NCBI GenBank assembly: GCA_013423385.1
Contig: BLZA01000017.1
Span: forward strand, 1,116,001 to 1,180,000
From: Naganishia liquefaciens
Taxonomy: Eukaryota > Basidiomycota > Tremellomycetes > Filobasidiales > Filobasidiaceae
DNA: 64,000 bases
Reading direction: 5' to 3'
The notes below the pieces were generated by a model that was given only the letters and a program-made list of their open reading frames with translations, made no database searches and was not told the origin of the DNA. Below, piece after piece: positions 11,194 through 23,300 of the stretch. Made by a program: the position numbers and the translations under genes. How positions within the stretch are numbered: position 1 is the first letter of the stretch; every line of letters starts with the position of its first letter.

Positions 11194-13642
11194 ATGCCGA
11201 CAGCAAAAGACGTACGGGACATCCTCGAGGTCCCGGCAGCCGGGCCATCAGAAACGCAAACGACAAGTCCAAAGCCGGGCTTCACGCTCAAGCTTCCCCC
11301 CGGCCGCGCCGTCTCCTTTCTCAAACCGTCGAATCCTCCAGCGGCTACGACTGCGGCACCTGTGACAGCTTCGCCGGTATCAATTTCTGTGGTCAACAGG
11401 ACTGAGAGCAATGGTGACGCGCAAAAGTACCGGCGCGCGAAGAATCCGGATGGGATCGTTCGAGACCTCTATGCACTAATCGGAGACAATGCGCCGAGTT
11501 TGCTTCAGACGAGAACGGATATAGGCGAGGGAGTATCTTGGAAGTTGGGAAAGGACAAGTCGAGGAGAAAAGGGGATCTTGTCTCCAAGTGGTACTTCCC
11601 TTCGCGCTGAAAGCTTGTGGAAACGAGCTGAAGCGTTCGTTCTCAGGCAACGTATATCCTTTAATCCGTCAAACCGCCCAAAGGGCACATCCCTCTCCCT
11701 CTCGCATTGGCGCAAGATACTTCCGGATACAGCAATACAGAAACCCCAGGATCACTATGCGGCGTTTGGCGCGTCCAATGACGATGATGCGAATGGCGTT
11801 GTTCAGTATACGCAGGCAGAGTACGATCAGTGGCTTCAAGGTACGCCTTCTTACTCTGAGCGCTTGATTTGGCAAATTCTGAAGGACTCGACAGATGACA
11901 AATGGACACTAGATGAGACAACATATCTATTCACGCTGCTGCAAGCGTACGATCTCCGCTTCATCGTGGTAGCGGACCGATATGCGTATCTCGTCAAGCC
12001 TTCGGCGGCTGCTGGAGGGAGGAAACGGGCGGCGGGGAGACGGTCGGGACGGGCGGTGGAAGGTGATGAAGATACCGACGAGCCCACGCCGGAGATACGG
12101 CGGCGGTCAATTGAGGTGTGTTGTCTCTCCTTTCCCCGGCGAGGTAGCGCTGATGCAGATATCTCTGAATGAAGGAGATCAAAGATAGGTATTTCACCAT
12201 CTGCCGACGGCTGATACGGAACCGACCGGCGAAAGATGAAGCGGCGAGGGAGAGGAGCTTGAAGGGGTTCGAGTATGATATACGTGAGTCACCGATGTTC
12301 CTGCATTCCGGCCGGCGCGGTTGTCGTATCGAGGAGTGCATAAAATCGGAGGTTGGTCAACGGGCATGCTTTGGTTCTGGGCAAGGTCAGTTGAGGAAGC
12401 AGTATGGCGCCTTGAGCGACGGCCCGCGGTTTCATGATCGACGATGTTACAGTAAAGGGAAGCGCTGAGAAGGATTATGAAGAGATTGCGTGTGCCCACA
12501 AGCTTTGCTGCGACGAACGCTAGCCGACCGTGCTAACCTGTTTGCTTTTGGTCAGGCAAAGAGATCCAACGCAAACGTCACGCCGACTCGCTTTTCCACC
12601 TGACACGTCCCGAAATCCAAGAACAAGAAGCGCTTTATATGGAGTTGAAAAAGATGGAACAAACGGAACGGCGGTATCAGGCTGAGCGAGATGACCTGCT
12701 GCGGAGAATCAATGGCCTTGAAAGCGGTGTTGTTTGGCCATCAGCGCCAGGGCCTTCAGGCAGTGAGGGAAATCGCGTCTTTGGCAACGGGACAAGCGTT
12801 GGTATCGGTCAGGCGAGGGCGCGAGACGGCACGGTCATTGGCGGTGACAAGGTATGCAAATTTCCGGCTTTGTCGGGAATGCTGCTCACGCTCTTTACAG
12901 CTCAAGAAGAGAAAACGAGGGGACGAGGCTCTCGAGATGCAAGAACCAGAACAGACTGCTTTGCCACCTGACGCGCCCGAGGATGATCCCGATTTCGGTA
13001 GGTCATGCCTTGGCAACAGTACTCTTGCGCTGACTCTCCGATAGATCGCCGCAACAATATCTACCGTCCGCCTGCTCCCGGGGGCCCGAATGCGCCTGCC
13101 AATCCGGTTCGATCTATGCATCAGCCCGCTTTCCTGCGCAGCACGAAGCTCGCTCAACCACGGTCGACAGCGCAACTTACGACGGCGAAGATCAATGCGT
13201 TGCTGGAATCCCTGGGCGTTTCGGCCAGCCGGCTGATCATGCCAACAAGGGAGAACCTGGAGCGATACGAAGCTTTGTTGACAGCCTGTGGATCACTCGT
13301 CGACATGAAACGAATGGTCGATCGCGCAGAGCAAGAGCTGCGGGTGCTCAAGTTGCAGAAAGAGACGGGCGTTGGCGCAGGCCAGGTGGGGACAGCGGTG
13401 GAGAATTCGTTGACATATGGGTCGATGGCGCCTCCACCCTTGCCGTTGCCGACAGATGGACAGGGCGCTCGAGCTGGATCGGCCGTGGCGGAGGCATCTG
13501 GTGATAAGGTCAGAGCCCACCCTTCCTCAGCTGTGGAGGGGAGACACTAATGAAAGTCATGGTGACACAGCGGCAAAAGCAGAGATCAGATTCTATCACA
13601 TCGTCTACACCTTCTGAGGCGGTCTCAAGGCGTAGAAAATAA
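11194..13642 (+). CDS. SWC4: SWC4/DMAP1-type subunit of NuA4 and SWR1 complexes, 616 aa
   Basis: Nuclear chromatin factor shared by the NuA4 histone acetyltransferase and the SWR1 H2A.Z-exchange complex. Eight exons: 11194-11591, 11647-11840, 11895-12115, 12175-12283, 12556-12851, 12901-12997, 13045-13508, 13571-13642; all junctions are in phase. Diagnostic segments: the start MPTAKDVRDILEVP; DGIVRDLYALIGDNAPSLL; SLSHWRKI; the SANT-like DKWTLDETTYLFTLLQAYDL followed by EIKDRYFTICRRLIRNRP; then a coiled coil (residues about 310-370) and a helical C-terminal segment containing TTAKINALLESLGVSASRLI. Length fits fungal SWC4. The ATG at 11194 was preferred over in-frame ATGs 51-57 bp upstream because family members begin at this motif. 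Intron 2 is 54 nt and open, so it could be misread as coding. Intron 4 is 272 nt, long for this gene. Confidence 0.9.
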
Positions 13643-13931
13643 GTCGATAGGTTATAGGAAGCCGATCAGTCGGGGAACCACGAAGACTACAACTTCTGCG
13701 TTTGGCCTAGACCATGATCTCAACGTCGATATGAGATCTATAAATGACACTGGAACCACCATCTGCGACTCGTCTCTTCGTACAGGCCGGGTAGATAGGT
13801 CACATTCGGGAACCAAACGCACGCAATCTTTGTCCAACGACTTCTTGCAGATTCCTGCTCGTAGGAGGCCGTAGGCCCAGGAGTTCATCAAAGAAGTTGA
13901 GACGCAGTGTCTCTGCCCGATCGTCACCTGT

Positions 13932-14171
13932 CTACGATGATAAGCAACCGAGGATGTGCTCGAAGACCGCCCCATCGACTTCCGCCTCGTAGAATTTTTG
14001 AAAGGATGTTTGGATCAGGCGACAGAGTTGGCCAACCGTAGGACGCTGATTCGCTCCGGCATGGAAGCAAGGCGTTAAAGTGACACAAATCGCCAGACAG
14101 GCACGCACCCTTTCCACTGGTACACCTTGCACCCAGGGCTGAAAGTCGCGCGCAAGTGCGGAAGCGCCCAC
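13932..14171 (-). pseudogene. Possible degenerate gene next to repeat copy A
   Basis: The minus-strand frame contains ordered-looking sequence (GANQRPTVGQLCRLIQTSF, AEVDGAVFEHILGCL) and is followed in another frame by more protein-like sequence down to 13652 (VPVSFIDLISTLRSW). No splice set joins them into a known family. A decayed host gene is the simplest reading. Confidence 0.25.
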
Positions 14172-14391
14172 GATATCTCGTTCGTTGAGGTTTCCATCAC
14201 AACATCATCTCTTGTTGTGATTTTGCATCACGAGCGGAAGCATCTCTCGATGAATGGGGATGGCTGGGTACTTAGAGATGGATGGACGTATTATCCTATC
14301 ATTCGCAGAGTGGTCCTTCAGACCACTATTCTGCGTTCTACACATCATAGTTCGTATGATTCAGTAGCAAGCCTCTTCTCCGGGCCTTGTT
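14142..14391 (-). repeat. Dispersed repeat, copy A (inverted relative to copy B)
   Basis: The reverse complement matches 26678-26875 closely, starting at AACAAGGCCCGGAGAAGAGG. Copy A carries about 50 extra bases that include a perfect stem, AGTGGTC...GACCACT. Parts of both copies translate to similar peptides (ITTRD-x-VVM-x-TS-x-NE-x-SWALPHLR). Confidence 0.75.
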
Positions 14392-15801
14392 CAGAACACT
14401 TCGCGTGGCGAGGCGAAATTAATGTAGGCAAATGTTCTTGGGCAAATGAATGAGCAAGGCCAGATGGCAGTGTTTTCAAGGAAGAGGTGCTCATCAAGGT
14501 GTACGATCGACATGGGGAGCTCCTTTATATTCGCGAAAATGCAGAGCATTGGAGCAGAGATTCGAAATACAAGATACATTTTGCCTTGTAGAACCTTTGT
14601 CAGTAGCTAAATGCGAGGGCAGGCGACACAGCAGCTGGAACGGGAGCGGTGCTGAGAAGTTAGCTCGACAGCGATACCATCGCAAGAGCCTTTGCTCTTA
14701 GTTATGCCGCTACAAGGCAAGGTGCAGTGCCTTATCTGCAGGTAATCAATGCCGAAGTCTATTCCTCTTCGAGAAAATCGGCCTTCCTCAAAGGAGCATT
14801 TCGCCGGTTTTCATGCCTTTCGGGCCCTTTCGTGTACATAGCTTCCTCCTGGGGAATGCGCATGAAGCCTGGCTTGTATCGGTGACATACTCAAATCGCA
14901 ATCCGCCTTGTCCGATGGCTCCAGAAGCTCAGGGTGACAAAGCAGTGCAGCACACCTTGTTTGTTTGGGCCAGCTGACAACGTTCATTATGTGTTTCGCC
15001 CGAGGCTGAGAGCGCCCAGAAATGAGTCTTCAAAGTTACGGAAGCCCTGATAAAGGTATCGTGAACGATAAAACGTGGTCCTGACATCGTTATATGAAAC
15101 ACAGCGATGAGTTTTTAAAGGATTTCTTCAAAATGACTTGTACCACAGGCCGTCTATGAGGTTTGGGAGAGACGATATCTACTATTCACAACTAACACAG
15201 GGTCAACACCTCCATCTCCATGCTGGGATGTGGTCAGTACTTTATCCAACCCTGGCGAAAAGCTTTGATTACATCTAAGCAGCTGTGTAGATTGCACTCC
15301 GCTAGCGGAATGGGAGGCAAGTATGCTTCAATGCTTCACACGAACCACACGCCTGCTCCCAATCCAGGATCCTGGGAGGCCCTGAGGGCGCAGGCCGGAA
15401 ATTCCCTAGCGCCCGCTGCTTCTCAACTACTCTGTATCGTCAGCAGATATCCTTTATTGCATCTTAACTTGATTCCTTGTTCCCAGTGCCCAGGCGGTCC
15501 CCTGCCGCCAGCCACTAATTGGCAAAAATCTGACCATGGCTCTAACGTGCTAGGCGAATCACATATTCCTTCTCGCCAACATTCATTTGTACTCCCGCAG
15601 TATACTTGATGCCTCAGCGGACGCTGGGGACCTGAAAGCCGTGTAAAGACCATAACGCTTTTTGAGGTAAGATCTTGATCGTTGTGGTCGTCGACCATTT
15701 CCAATGGCGACATTCTCCTGCTCTTTTTTTGCCATGGTTTCCCGATCAGGCGTTTACCAAGCTGTTCAAATCTGTTCCTGCGTTCTTCAAGGCTCCAAGT
15801 C

Positions 15802-16086
15802 TCATCGAGACCCCAGACTGCGTCTCAGAACATGGTGAGCCCGAGGAACTATCCGTTGTGAGAGGCGCAGTGAGGAGCTGTGATCGTCGGCGTTCAAGCA
15901 GGATCGTAGTGTGACCTCCATGTCTTCAGCGGTCCACTGCCCACTTTCAATACGCTTGTTCTCGACTGCAATTGCCGCAAGCTGTGCCTCTTTCCCTTTG
16001 GCGACGAGAGAAAAGACATCTAGTAGCCACGTGAATACGATACGGTCCCCCTGGGGCAGAGAGGGCCGCATTCTCCCACGTCTCAT
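15802..16086 (-). other. Unassigned open frame, 94 codons
   Basis: Contains a protein-like helical stretch (VFTWLLDVFSLVAKGKEAQL, then GQWTAEDMEVTLRSCL). It starts directly beside a tRNA fragment and has no recognisable partner exons. It may be a remnant. Confidence 0.25.
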
Positions 16087-16111
16087 AGTCTGCTAGCGCA
16101 CTACCGAAGCA

Positions 16112-16149
16112 CTAAAAGTCGTACGCTCTACCGACTGAGCTAACCAGCC
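16112..16149 (-). pseudogene. 5' half of a tRNA-Lys(UUU)-like gene
   Basis: On the minus strand GGCTGGT-TA-GCTC-AGTCGGTA-GAGC-G is followed by an anticodon arm with loop ACTTTTA (anticodon TTT), that is acceptor 5' strand, D arm and half the anticodon arm. The sequence then departs from tRNA: no T arm (GGTTCRA) and no matching ACCAGCC acceptor strand within the next 200 bases. It is either a truncated copy or, less likely, the first half of an intron-bearing gene. Confidence 0.5.
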
Positions 16150-16483
16150 TGTTGATGTTGAAATTCGACAATCCAAAGTATATACGTAGAAGATAATTGG
16201 GTTTTGCTCTTAATGGTTGGTGAACTTGACACGCAGTACAGTTGTTTGGTCTTCTGTTGTGCTGCTGGCACCTCGCCAAGACCCGCAAGTGGACGACGAG
16301 ATTCGCTCCTTCCTTATGTTTTCTCACATGTCCCCGTTGAGATATGAAAAGATGCGCCAACGCAAGAAGCACTCGGCTCGGATTCGGGCCGAAGGGATTG
16401 CCGCGGAGTTATCCTTTGCGTCAACTGCTCGGCACGCCTGCGCCGCCCGAGCGAGTGTACATGTGTACGTCAGACTGTTATCG

Positions 16484-16489
16484 GTATAA
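16484..16489 (+). promoter_or_regulatory. TATA box of the DUF1772 gene
   Basis: TATAAA lies 173 bp upstream of the ATG at 16662. Confidence 0.5.
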
Positions 16490-16661
16490 AGCTCTTTGCT
16501 TCCTGCGCTCTGTCACCCATCCTCTTCATAGGTTCGGAACACAGCTCTTCTCGTCGCACTCAGCAAGTAAAGCCAGCCCGACCTACTTTGACTCCCCGCA
16601 ACTCTCCATTTCAGCATCGCAGCTCGCCTTGTTCCCCAGTAAAGCCCAGTGCGACCTTATC

Positions 16662-17223
16662 ATGTCCTCCAACAACCTATCTCAGACCCGCCTGCTCCAG
16701 AGCGCAGGCATCGCCTGCTCCGGCGCCTTGACTGGATACATCAGTCTCTTTTCCGTGATTGATCGATTCGCTTTGTTGGAATCGCCGACGACGGAAACAG
16801 CAAAGGTGTGGCAGCGCATGTATAATGTCGGAAAGAGCTCTGCACCGCCAATGGCCATCGTAACTTCCGGCATTTTCGGCTATCTAGCCTACCAGGGTAA
16901 ATGCATCCACTGTGAGCAGAGCGTCAGCTGACTTTTTGCATCATCGACCAGCGCCCACGAAGGATCTCGCTCAGCTATACACGGCAACCGCTGTGCTCCT
17001 TCCGCTCATTGCGCCATACACCTTGACCCTTATGAAGTCTACCAACAACGCCTTACACTTGACGGCTGATAAGGGGACAACCGAATCATCTCGCATTCGC
17101 GAGCTGCTCGATAGTTGGTGGAAGTTGAATGCTGGTCGAGCCGCCTTGACTGGCTTGGCGACCGTGCTGGCCATCTGGGCATCTTCCCTTCCCACTACGA
17201 TTCTGCCGCCTTTCAAGGCTTAG
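16662..17223 (+). CDS. DUF1772 (anthrone oxygenase-like) membrane protein, 168 aa
   Basis: Two exons, 16662-16896 and 16952-17223, in phase across a 55-nt GTAAAT...CAG intron. The protein has about four hydrophobic helices (residues about 15-35, 60-78, 85-105, 140-158) and the usual layout of fungal DUF1772 proteins: an N-terminal helix, a W-x-x-x-(Y)-x-x-G-K segment (WQRMYNVGKSSAPPMAIV), a second pair of helices and a final WWKLNAGRAALTG helix. Some relatives (HypC, EncC) oxidise anthrones in polyketide pathways, but most are uncharacterised, and no biosynthetic cluster surrounds this one. Confidence 0.7.
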
Positions 17224-17381
17224 CTTTCAGGATGGATTTGATATGGCATCTTCCATTCAGAGCTATGCAAGTGTACGTTGTACTTTTACAGACATGTTTT
17301 CAGATATGTTAATGGCTACAGGTGTTGTGATGGCATGTGTTTCTCTATGTCTATTCATGACTCTGATATGATTCATGCTGG

Positions 17382-20300
17382 TCAAGAAGGGGGCTGATAA
17401 TCGTTTGGGGGTCGCAATGGCACCGCAGTCACCGGACGGTTTGTCTAGGAGCCGAGCAGTGATCAGAATTGCAAACCAATGATGATGAAAAGGGAGAATT
17501 CGCGTACTTTTTTCTTTTTGATGAAGAGTCCGTCTCCTGCTGATGACCGAGCTGAAGCCTTTGGCCGAGGAGCGTTCATCGGCTTGTCTCCCTTCACTGC
17601 ATCCTGCATTTTACCCAAGGGCGTTGCCGTAGTCCCGTCAGTCGGCTTTCGCGAGAGATCTGCGAGAGCTCCATTGCGTGACACGGGGACCGAAGCGGGC
17701 TCCTTTCGCTTGACGGTGGCGGATTTGCTGGGTCCAGAGAAGAAGTCCATGTCTACATCCGGTTCCTTCTTATCAGCTTTGTCCCGCTTTGATCGATGAC
17801 CATCCCTCTTGATCGGTCCCGCATTCGAAGTACTCGTGACACCATCATCATCGGTTCGCACTGGCTTGCCATCATTGTCGATACGCTTGAGCTTGGTCTT
17901 TTTGCGTGTCGGTCCGGCCCCATCTTCATCGGTGCGGATATCTGGCGATCGAAGGCGCTTTCGATCATTATCTGCTCCTTTGTGTGTCGGCGGTCGAGTC
18001 ACCGCTGGAGGCGACAACCCTCCGCGCTCTTTCTGCGCGCCAGATATATAAGAGGTCCTGGACACATCGTCCGATATTTTACCATTCTCTGCAGGCTTTC
18101 GAACGAGAAGGGATCGATCGACCTCGAGATTGTTGAATGTTTGTAGTGTGTACTAGCATTGGGTGTCAGCAAAAACGCGGGTATGCAGAATCAAAGGATG
18201 CTTACAGGTGTATAGAAATTGCGCTCTTTGGCATCTTGAACAATCATGTTCCAGGTGGCATCGGAACGCGCAAGCGTGGGACCATTCCCAAATATGAAGA
18301 GCGAGCTCTTAGCTCGTGTCAAAGCGACGTTCATACGACGTTGATCTTGAACGAAACCGATTGAAGTCTGATTTGTTCCCGATCGTACAGTCGAAAGGAT
18401 GATTATATCCTTTTCCTGACCCTGAAATCCATCGATGGTCCCGATGCTGAAATGCAAGTACGTCAGAGACGGCGCGACCCTGCTTTGCAATGGAGGAACA
18501 CTCACTCAACTTCTTCAAAAACACGTTCGCCAAAGTAATTCCTCAAAACCCGCCGCAACTCCATTTGCTGAGCCTTGTAAGGGGTGACGATACCCACACG
18601 ACCGAAGAGCCCATCGGATTCCCCGTAGAGCGTTCTTAGACTCCGGTAGAGATTGATGATGGCCTCGACTTCACCTTTGTTCAAGACCGAGCGCCTGCCG
18701 CCGGATGATTCCGGACTATCGACGTTGAAGAATCGATATGTACCGAATGCTGATGTCGCATGCCAAGGAGCGACCGTCTTTTGCGCCATTTCAGGACCAT
18801 CTCGCAGTCTGCCATCATAGAACGCTTTCGAGGGCAATCGAGAGATATCTGGATGCATACGATATTGAATACTGCGCAAGACTTCTTAACTAAAGCCGGA
18901 GTACCAGTGAATAGATAGCTTACCTGAGCAGATGCATCGCGTTTGGATGCTGATTCGACATGCGGACGAAGAGCGATTGATTGTAGCCAAAATCTTGAGC
19001 GGTAGTCGAAATGACCGTGGGCGGCAACTGCTTCGGATCTACCCGAACAGAGAGATTAGTCTTTAACACCGTTGGTCTTCAATCAAGAAGAATTCACCTC
19101 CAACCAAAATGCATCTCTTGCACTTGTACCTCAAGGGAATCAATGCACTGATTTCAACGCTCTGTGCAGCTTCATCAATAATGACCGTATCAAAGTCATA
19201 TTGTTGCAGACTTTCGTGGCCGACACCAGCAAGAGTTCCGCAAATGATGTCTGCCTCTCGAAGGATAGTTTCCCGTGCTTCTCGTCTTGCACCATCCAGT
19301 TGTCGCGTAACATCTCTGGCAGCGTCTCGCGCACGATCCAATTCCCTACTCTTCTCGATTCTTTGCTTCATGAGCACTTGCATATCATTCGCCAGAGCTT
19401 GTCGCTTCTGTTCATTATCTCCCACGGCCTGTAGCTCTTTCTGCAGAGCCTCGCGATCTTGCTTGATCTTGTCCAGGGCTTGCTCTGCTCGACTGATGTC
19501 GGACGAGGTATCTCCCTTGCCATTGGATCGTTGAACGCTGCTGACTCTCGCTTCGACCAGCGCGTCGAGCGAGACGTCCTTGACCGCCGAGTTCATCGAG
19601 CTTTCATTGCCAATACGAATGATTCGTGGTATCACCATTTTACCGCCGGCAGATGGAACGCCATCTTTCAGACGTCGCGTCACTTCGTCGATGGCGGCGT
19701 TACTGGGAGCGCAAATCAAAAGCTTTGCGAGCCTAGTGTCTCCAGCATCGCGAAGTGAGATAGTCGCCGGGCGATTGTCCATAAAACGACCAGCGAGCCC
19801 GCTGATTGTCTTGGTTTTACCCGTACCGGGCGGTCTTAGGGAAAGATTAGCATAGACGAAATTGTCACGAGACTTCGACTTACCCTTGTATCAAAGCGAA
19901 ACCCTCCACTCTCATGGCTCCCACGATCGCGCGAGCTTGAGGCTCATTTACTTGATAGCGATCCATGGCCTTCTGCGCCGTGATATCGGTGACTTCTGGC
20001 AGATCTTTTGGCCTTGCCTCCAATATGGCATCAAGGATGTCTGGTTCGTAATATGGCATGGCCTGTAATGCGGAAAATTCTCTGATGGCTGTCGAGAGGC
20101 TTTGTAGGTCGTCAGCATGTGAAGATAGCTTGAATGCATTCGAAAAAGCTCACTTCATGTGTTTCACGATGACCCATCTGTCCTTGACCTCCATGCCGTA
20201 TTTCTCCCGAGAATTATGGACTCTGACATTGATCGTGATATTCTTGCTAGATCGTTTGAAGCCGCGGACGGTGGCGAATACTTGCAGCTCCCCTCTTCTC

Positions 20301-23300
20301 ATGATGCATAGATCCGAGTCATTGACATACCAGCCATCGAGCTTGTTGTTGCCAACGGGATTCAGTTCCAGGTCATTGTAATCGTCGGTATGCTGTTTAT
20401 TGATGACTTCCACATTGATGGGCACAGTGTTTCTGCTGTTGCTTTCATCGTCCAGCTCGGATCTCGACTGATCTCTCAACTCTTGAAAAAACAGAGCGGT
20501 GAAGGCCCGTTGGTAATCTTGAGGCGTCTTAAAACGACTTGGAATCTTGTTGAGAGTGTGATTCTTGATCGGTCCACGATCGCTGGGATCCCAAAGCATG
20601 ATAGTACGGAAGAGTTCTCCAATGTCTGGTTTGAGCCGCATCTTGGTGCGATAGGCCGCCAGCCGATGCCGTTCCGCATCCGTCATACGGGGCGCGACAC
20701 GAGCTGTACGCAAGATTTGTATCTTGGGTTTATTAATCGGCTTTGTGTCTTCTTTTTGCAGTTTTTGTAGAGCTCCAAGACCACCATCGTCCTCCGATTC
20801 CGTCGTATCGCTCGATTCGGACTCCACCTTGGCTCGGATGTTGGCTGCGGCGTTATGTATCGGCTTGCGGCCGTCCCTGTCTCGACTTATCGTCGTCATT
20901 GTTACTCTGGGCAATCCCACATCCTTGCTCTTCCTCTCGGTAAAGGCTTCTTGGCGGAGTCGACCAAGTACAGAGCTGGATCCGCCGGTACGAACTGGAA
21001 CAGTGGATTTGCTCAATGCCTTTTTGACGGGGACTGAACCAGACTTGGCCGTCGGCCGGGCATGCATCCTGTCTAGATATCGCTGCAAGGTAGTACTGGC
21101 AGCCTCGCGCTCCGCTCTGGCGAGCTCCTTGACAGACATGTCATCCAAATTCAGTCCTTCAAACTCGTCTGCCGAATCGTAAGCGGCTGCCGGCGCCGGA
21201 GAGGATCGCGGAGATGCAGTAGTCGACTTTGTCGTTATACCTGCTTTCATTTCTCTCACTGTACCTGACGGCGTCGAGGTTGTCCGTCCAGCCTTTTGCA
21301 TCATCTGTGTGAAAGCATTCTTGACTGGAACAGCCGGAGTCTTATCGCTTTCGACTGCAGTCTTCGGTCGCGCGACCGGCTTCTCGTCCTCACTGTCGCC
21401 GAGAACTTGCACACCTTCCATGAATGGCGTAATCAAGTCGAACAGTTCGGAGAGCTGCCCTTCGTCCAACAACGTTTTGTGACGCTTGACGCGACGACAG
21501 AAATTCTCGATGGTAAAGCACGAGCGCTTGAATGCTTCGGTCGAATCATTGTTTCCGCGACTCCGAATGCAGTAAGTCAACAGAAGTTTTAAAAGCTCGA
21601 AAGACTGATGTAGCGTTTCCACTCTGCAGGAGAATGAAATTTGGCATCAACGACTAATACGAGGTCTGAAGGGCCAAAGCTTACTCTGTTATTCTTAGCC
21701 AAGCTAGAAGGTTTTCCAACACCGGCTCGAGATCGTCTACCAATTTGGAAGCCGTCTTTCGGTCCAATGCTCGACTCTGGCTGGAGCTAGGTCCGGCATG
21801 GCCGGAGCCCATCACTGCCGTCTCGAAGTTCTGTGTCTCTTCAACGAGCAATCTGCCGAAAATCAACGCGTCTTGCATCCAGTCCACCATCTCTTTGTTG
21901 TCGAAGAAAGGTGCCCATCGTGATGTCATCTTGAAGATATTGGCCAGACTGCTTGTCATGGAATTCCACAATTTGAAGAGGTATTCAGACAACGTCTTGC
22001 TTCCCATGGGAGTCGCAAGGAAAACCTCATCACTCAGGAAGACGAATCCCGTGCTGGAATTGGTCTGCCGACACAGCACGTCGATGATGTCTGTGAAACA
22101 TCGCACAACCCATCGCGCGGTCTCTACGGCAGTCGGCATATCACGAACATCGTTATTCCAGTTATCAAGAAACTCAATCATACCCTTGATGGTGTCGCCC
22201 GGGTATGTCGTTAACATCTGTCGGATACAGTCCACTCGCGCATCAACATCTTCGTATGTTGTCTGAATTAAACCGATGATGGCGTTGTGAATATCTTCGT
22301 CGGAACAAAGCAGGAGATGCATGACTAATTGCGGGAATTCGGGTGACGACCACAAGTCTCGAAGCCGACCTGGATCAGTTACCGAGGTAACCGATGCGAC
22401 TTTTGTGCCAAACGCATCTTTGATCGCTTTCATCGTAGAGCGCAAGGTCGTGACGGAATGCGCCCACTTCTGATCCGCTTTCCAGAACTCCAGATTTTCG
22501 TGGCTCCAGGCCCGCCCGCCGGGGACCGGGAGATGAGCAAATCGGCGAATACCCTGCATGATTGGCGGTATCCCGTCCAAGCGGGTACTTGATGTCAATT
22601 CGTACGTTTTAGACCAAAGTTCCGTAGCTACCCGTGCGGTCGGGAATGAGTCTGACGGATGTTTCGTTCTTCGACGTCTGGCTTCATTCGCCTGCCCTCC
22701 CAAATGTGTATACAGCGATCTCACCATGTTGCCGTCAATGACAAAGACCTCTTTCAAGAATTCTTGCGCGATAAGCCGAGCTGTGGCCCATGCGGCGCTG
22801 CTGTAGTCGACGGTCCCTAGCGCTGCAGAGACTATGGTGTTGGCGTGGATGTCGAGCGCATTGACGAAAACCTTGCGGATGTACCGAGCCAGAGAAGCAC
22901 TCGTGACGAGAGGCGCGGAACACAGAGCAGAGAAGGTCTGAATGGTGAACGTTAGTGGTCATCATATGCGAGTCTCAGGGAGTGCTCACTTTGATGCCGT
23001 ATTCGATAATTGCCGCACGGAACTCTTCGGAATACCTCCTGGCCTGTAGGGTGTGCATGAAGAATCCCATGGAAGTCGCCATTGCGTCAGCAAACGTCAG
23101 ATCTTCGACGGAAGGCGGCGCATCCTTCGAGGCATGTATTAGTCGATAACTGTCTAGGTCTCTGATTGACATGAGATAGTCGGGAAACCAGTTGACAATC
23201 CACTCGCTCGGATGATCCGCTCTGCCCTTGCCCTTGGGACCGGTGCGAGTAGACGGCAATTGCGAGGAGGCGACAATACGCAAGTGGCAGAGAATGCGGT

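Larger units (their letters stand above)
13643..16661. other. Gene-poor 3 kb region with remnants
   Basis: No complete gene. It contains a dispersed repeat copy, a broken minus-strand frame beside it, a tRNA fragment and the promoter of the DUF1772 gene, each listed separately. 14,400-15,800 shows nothing else. Confidence 0.5.
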
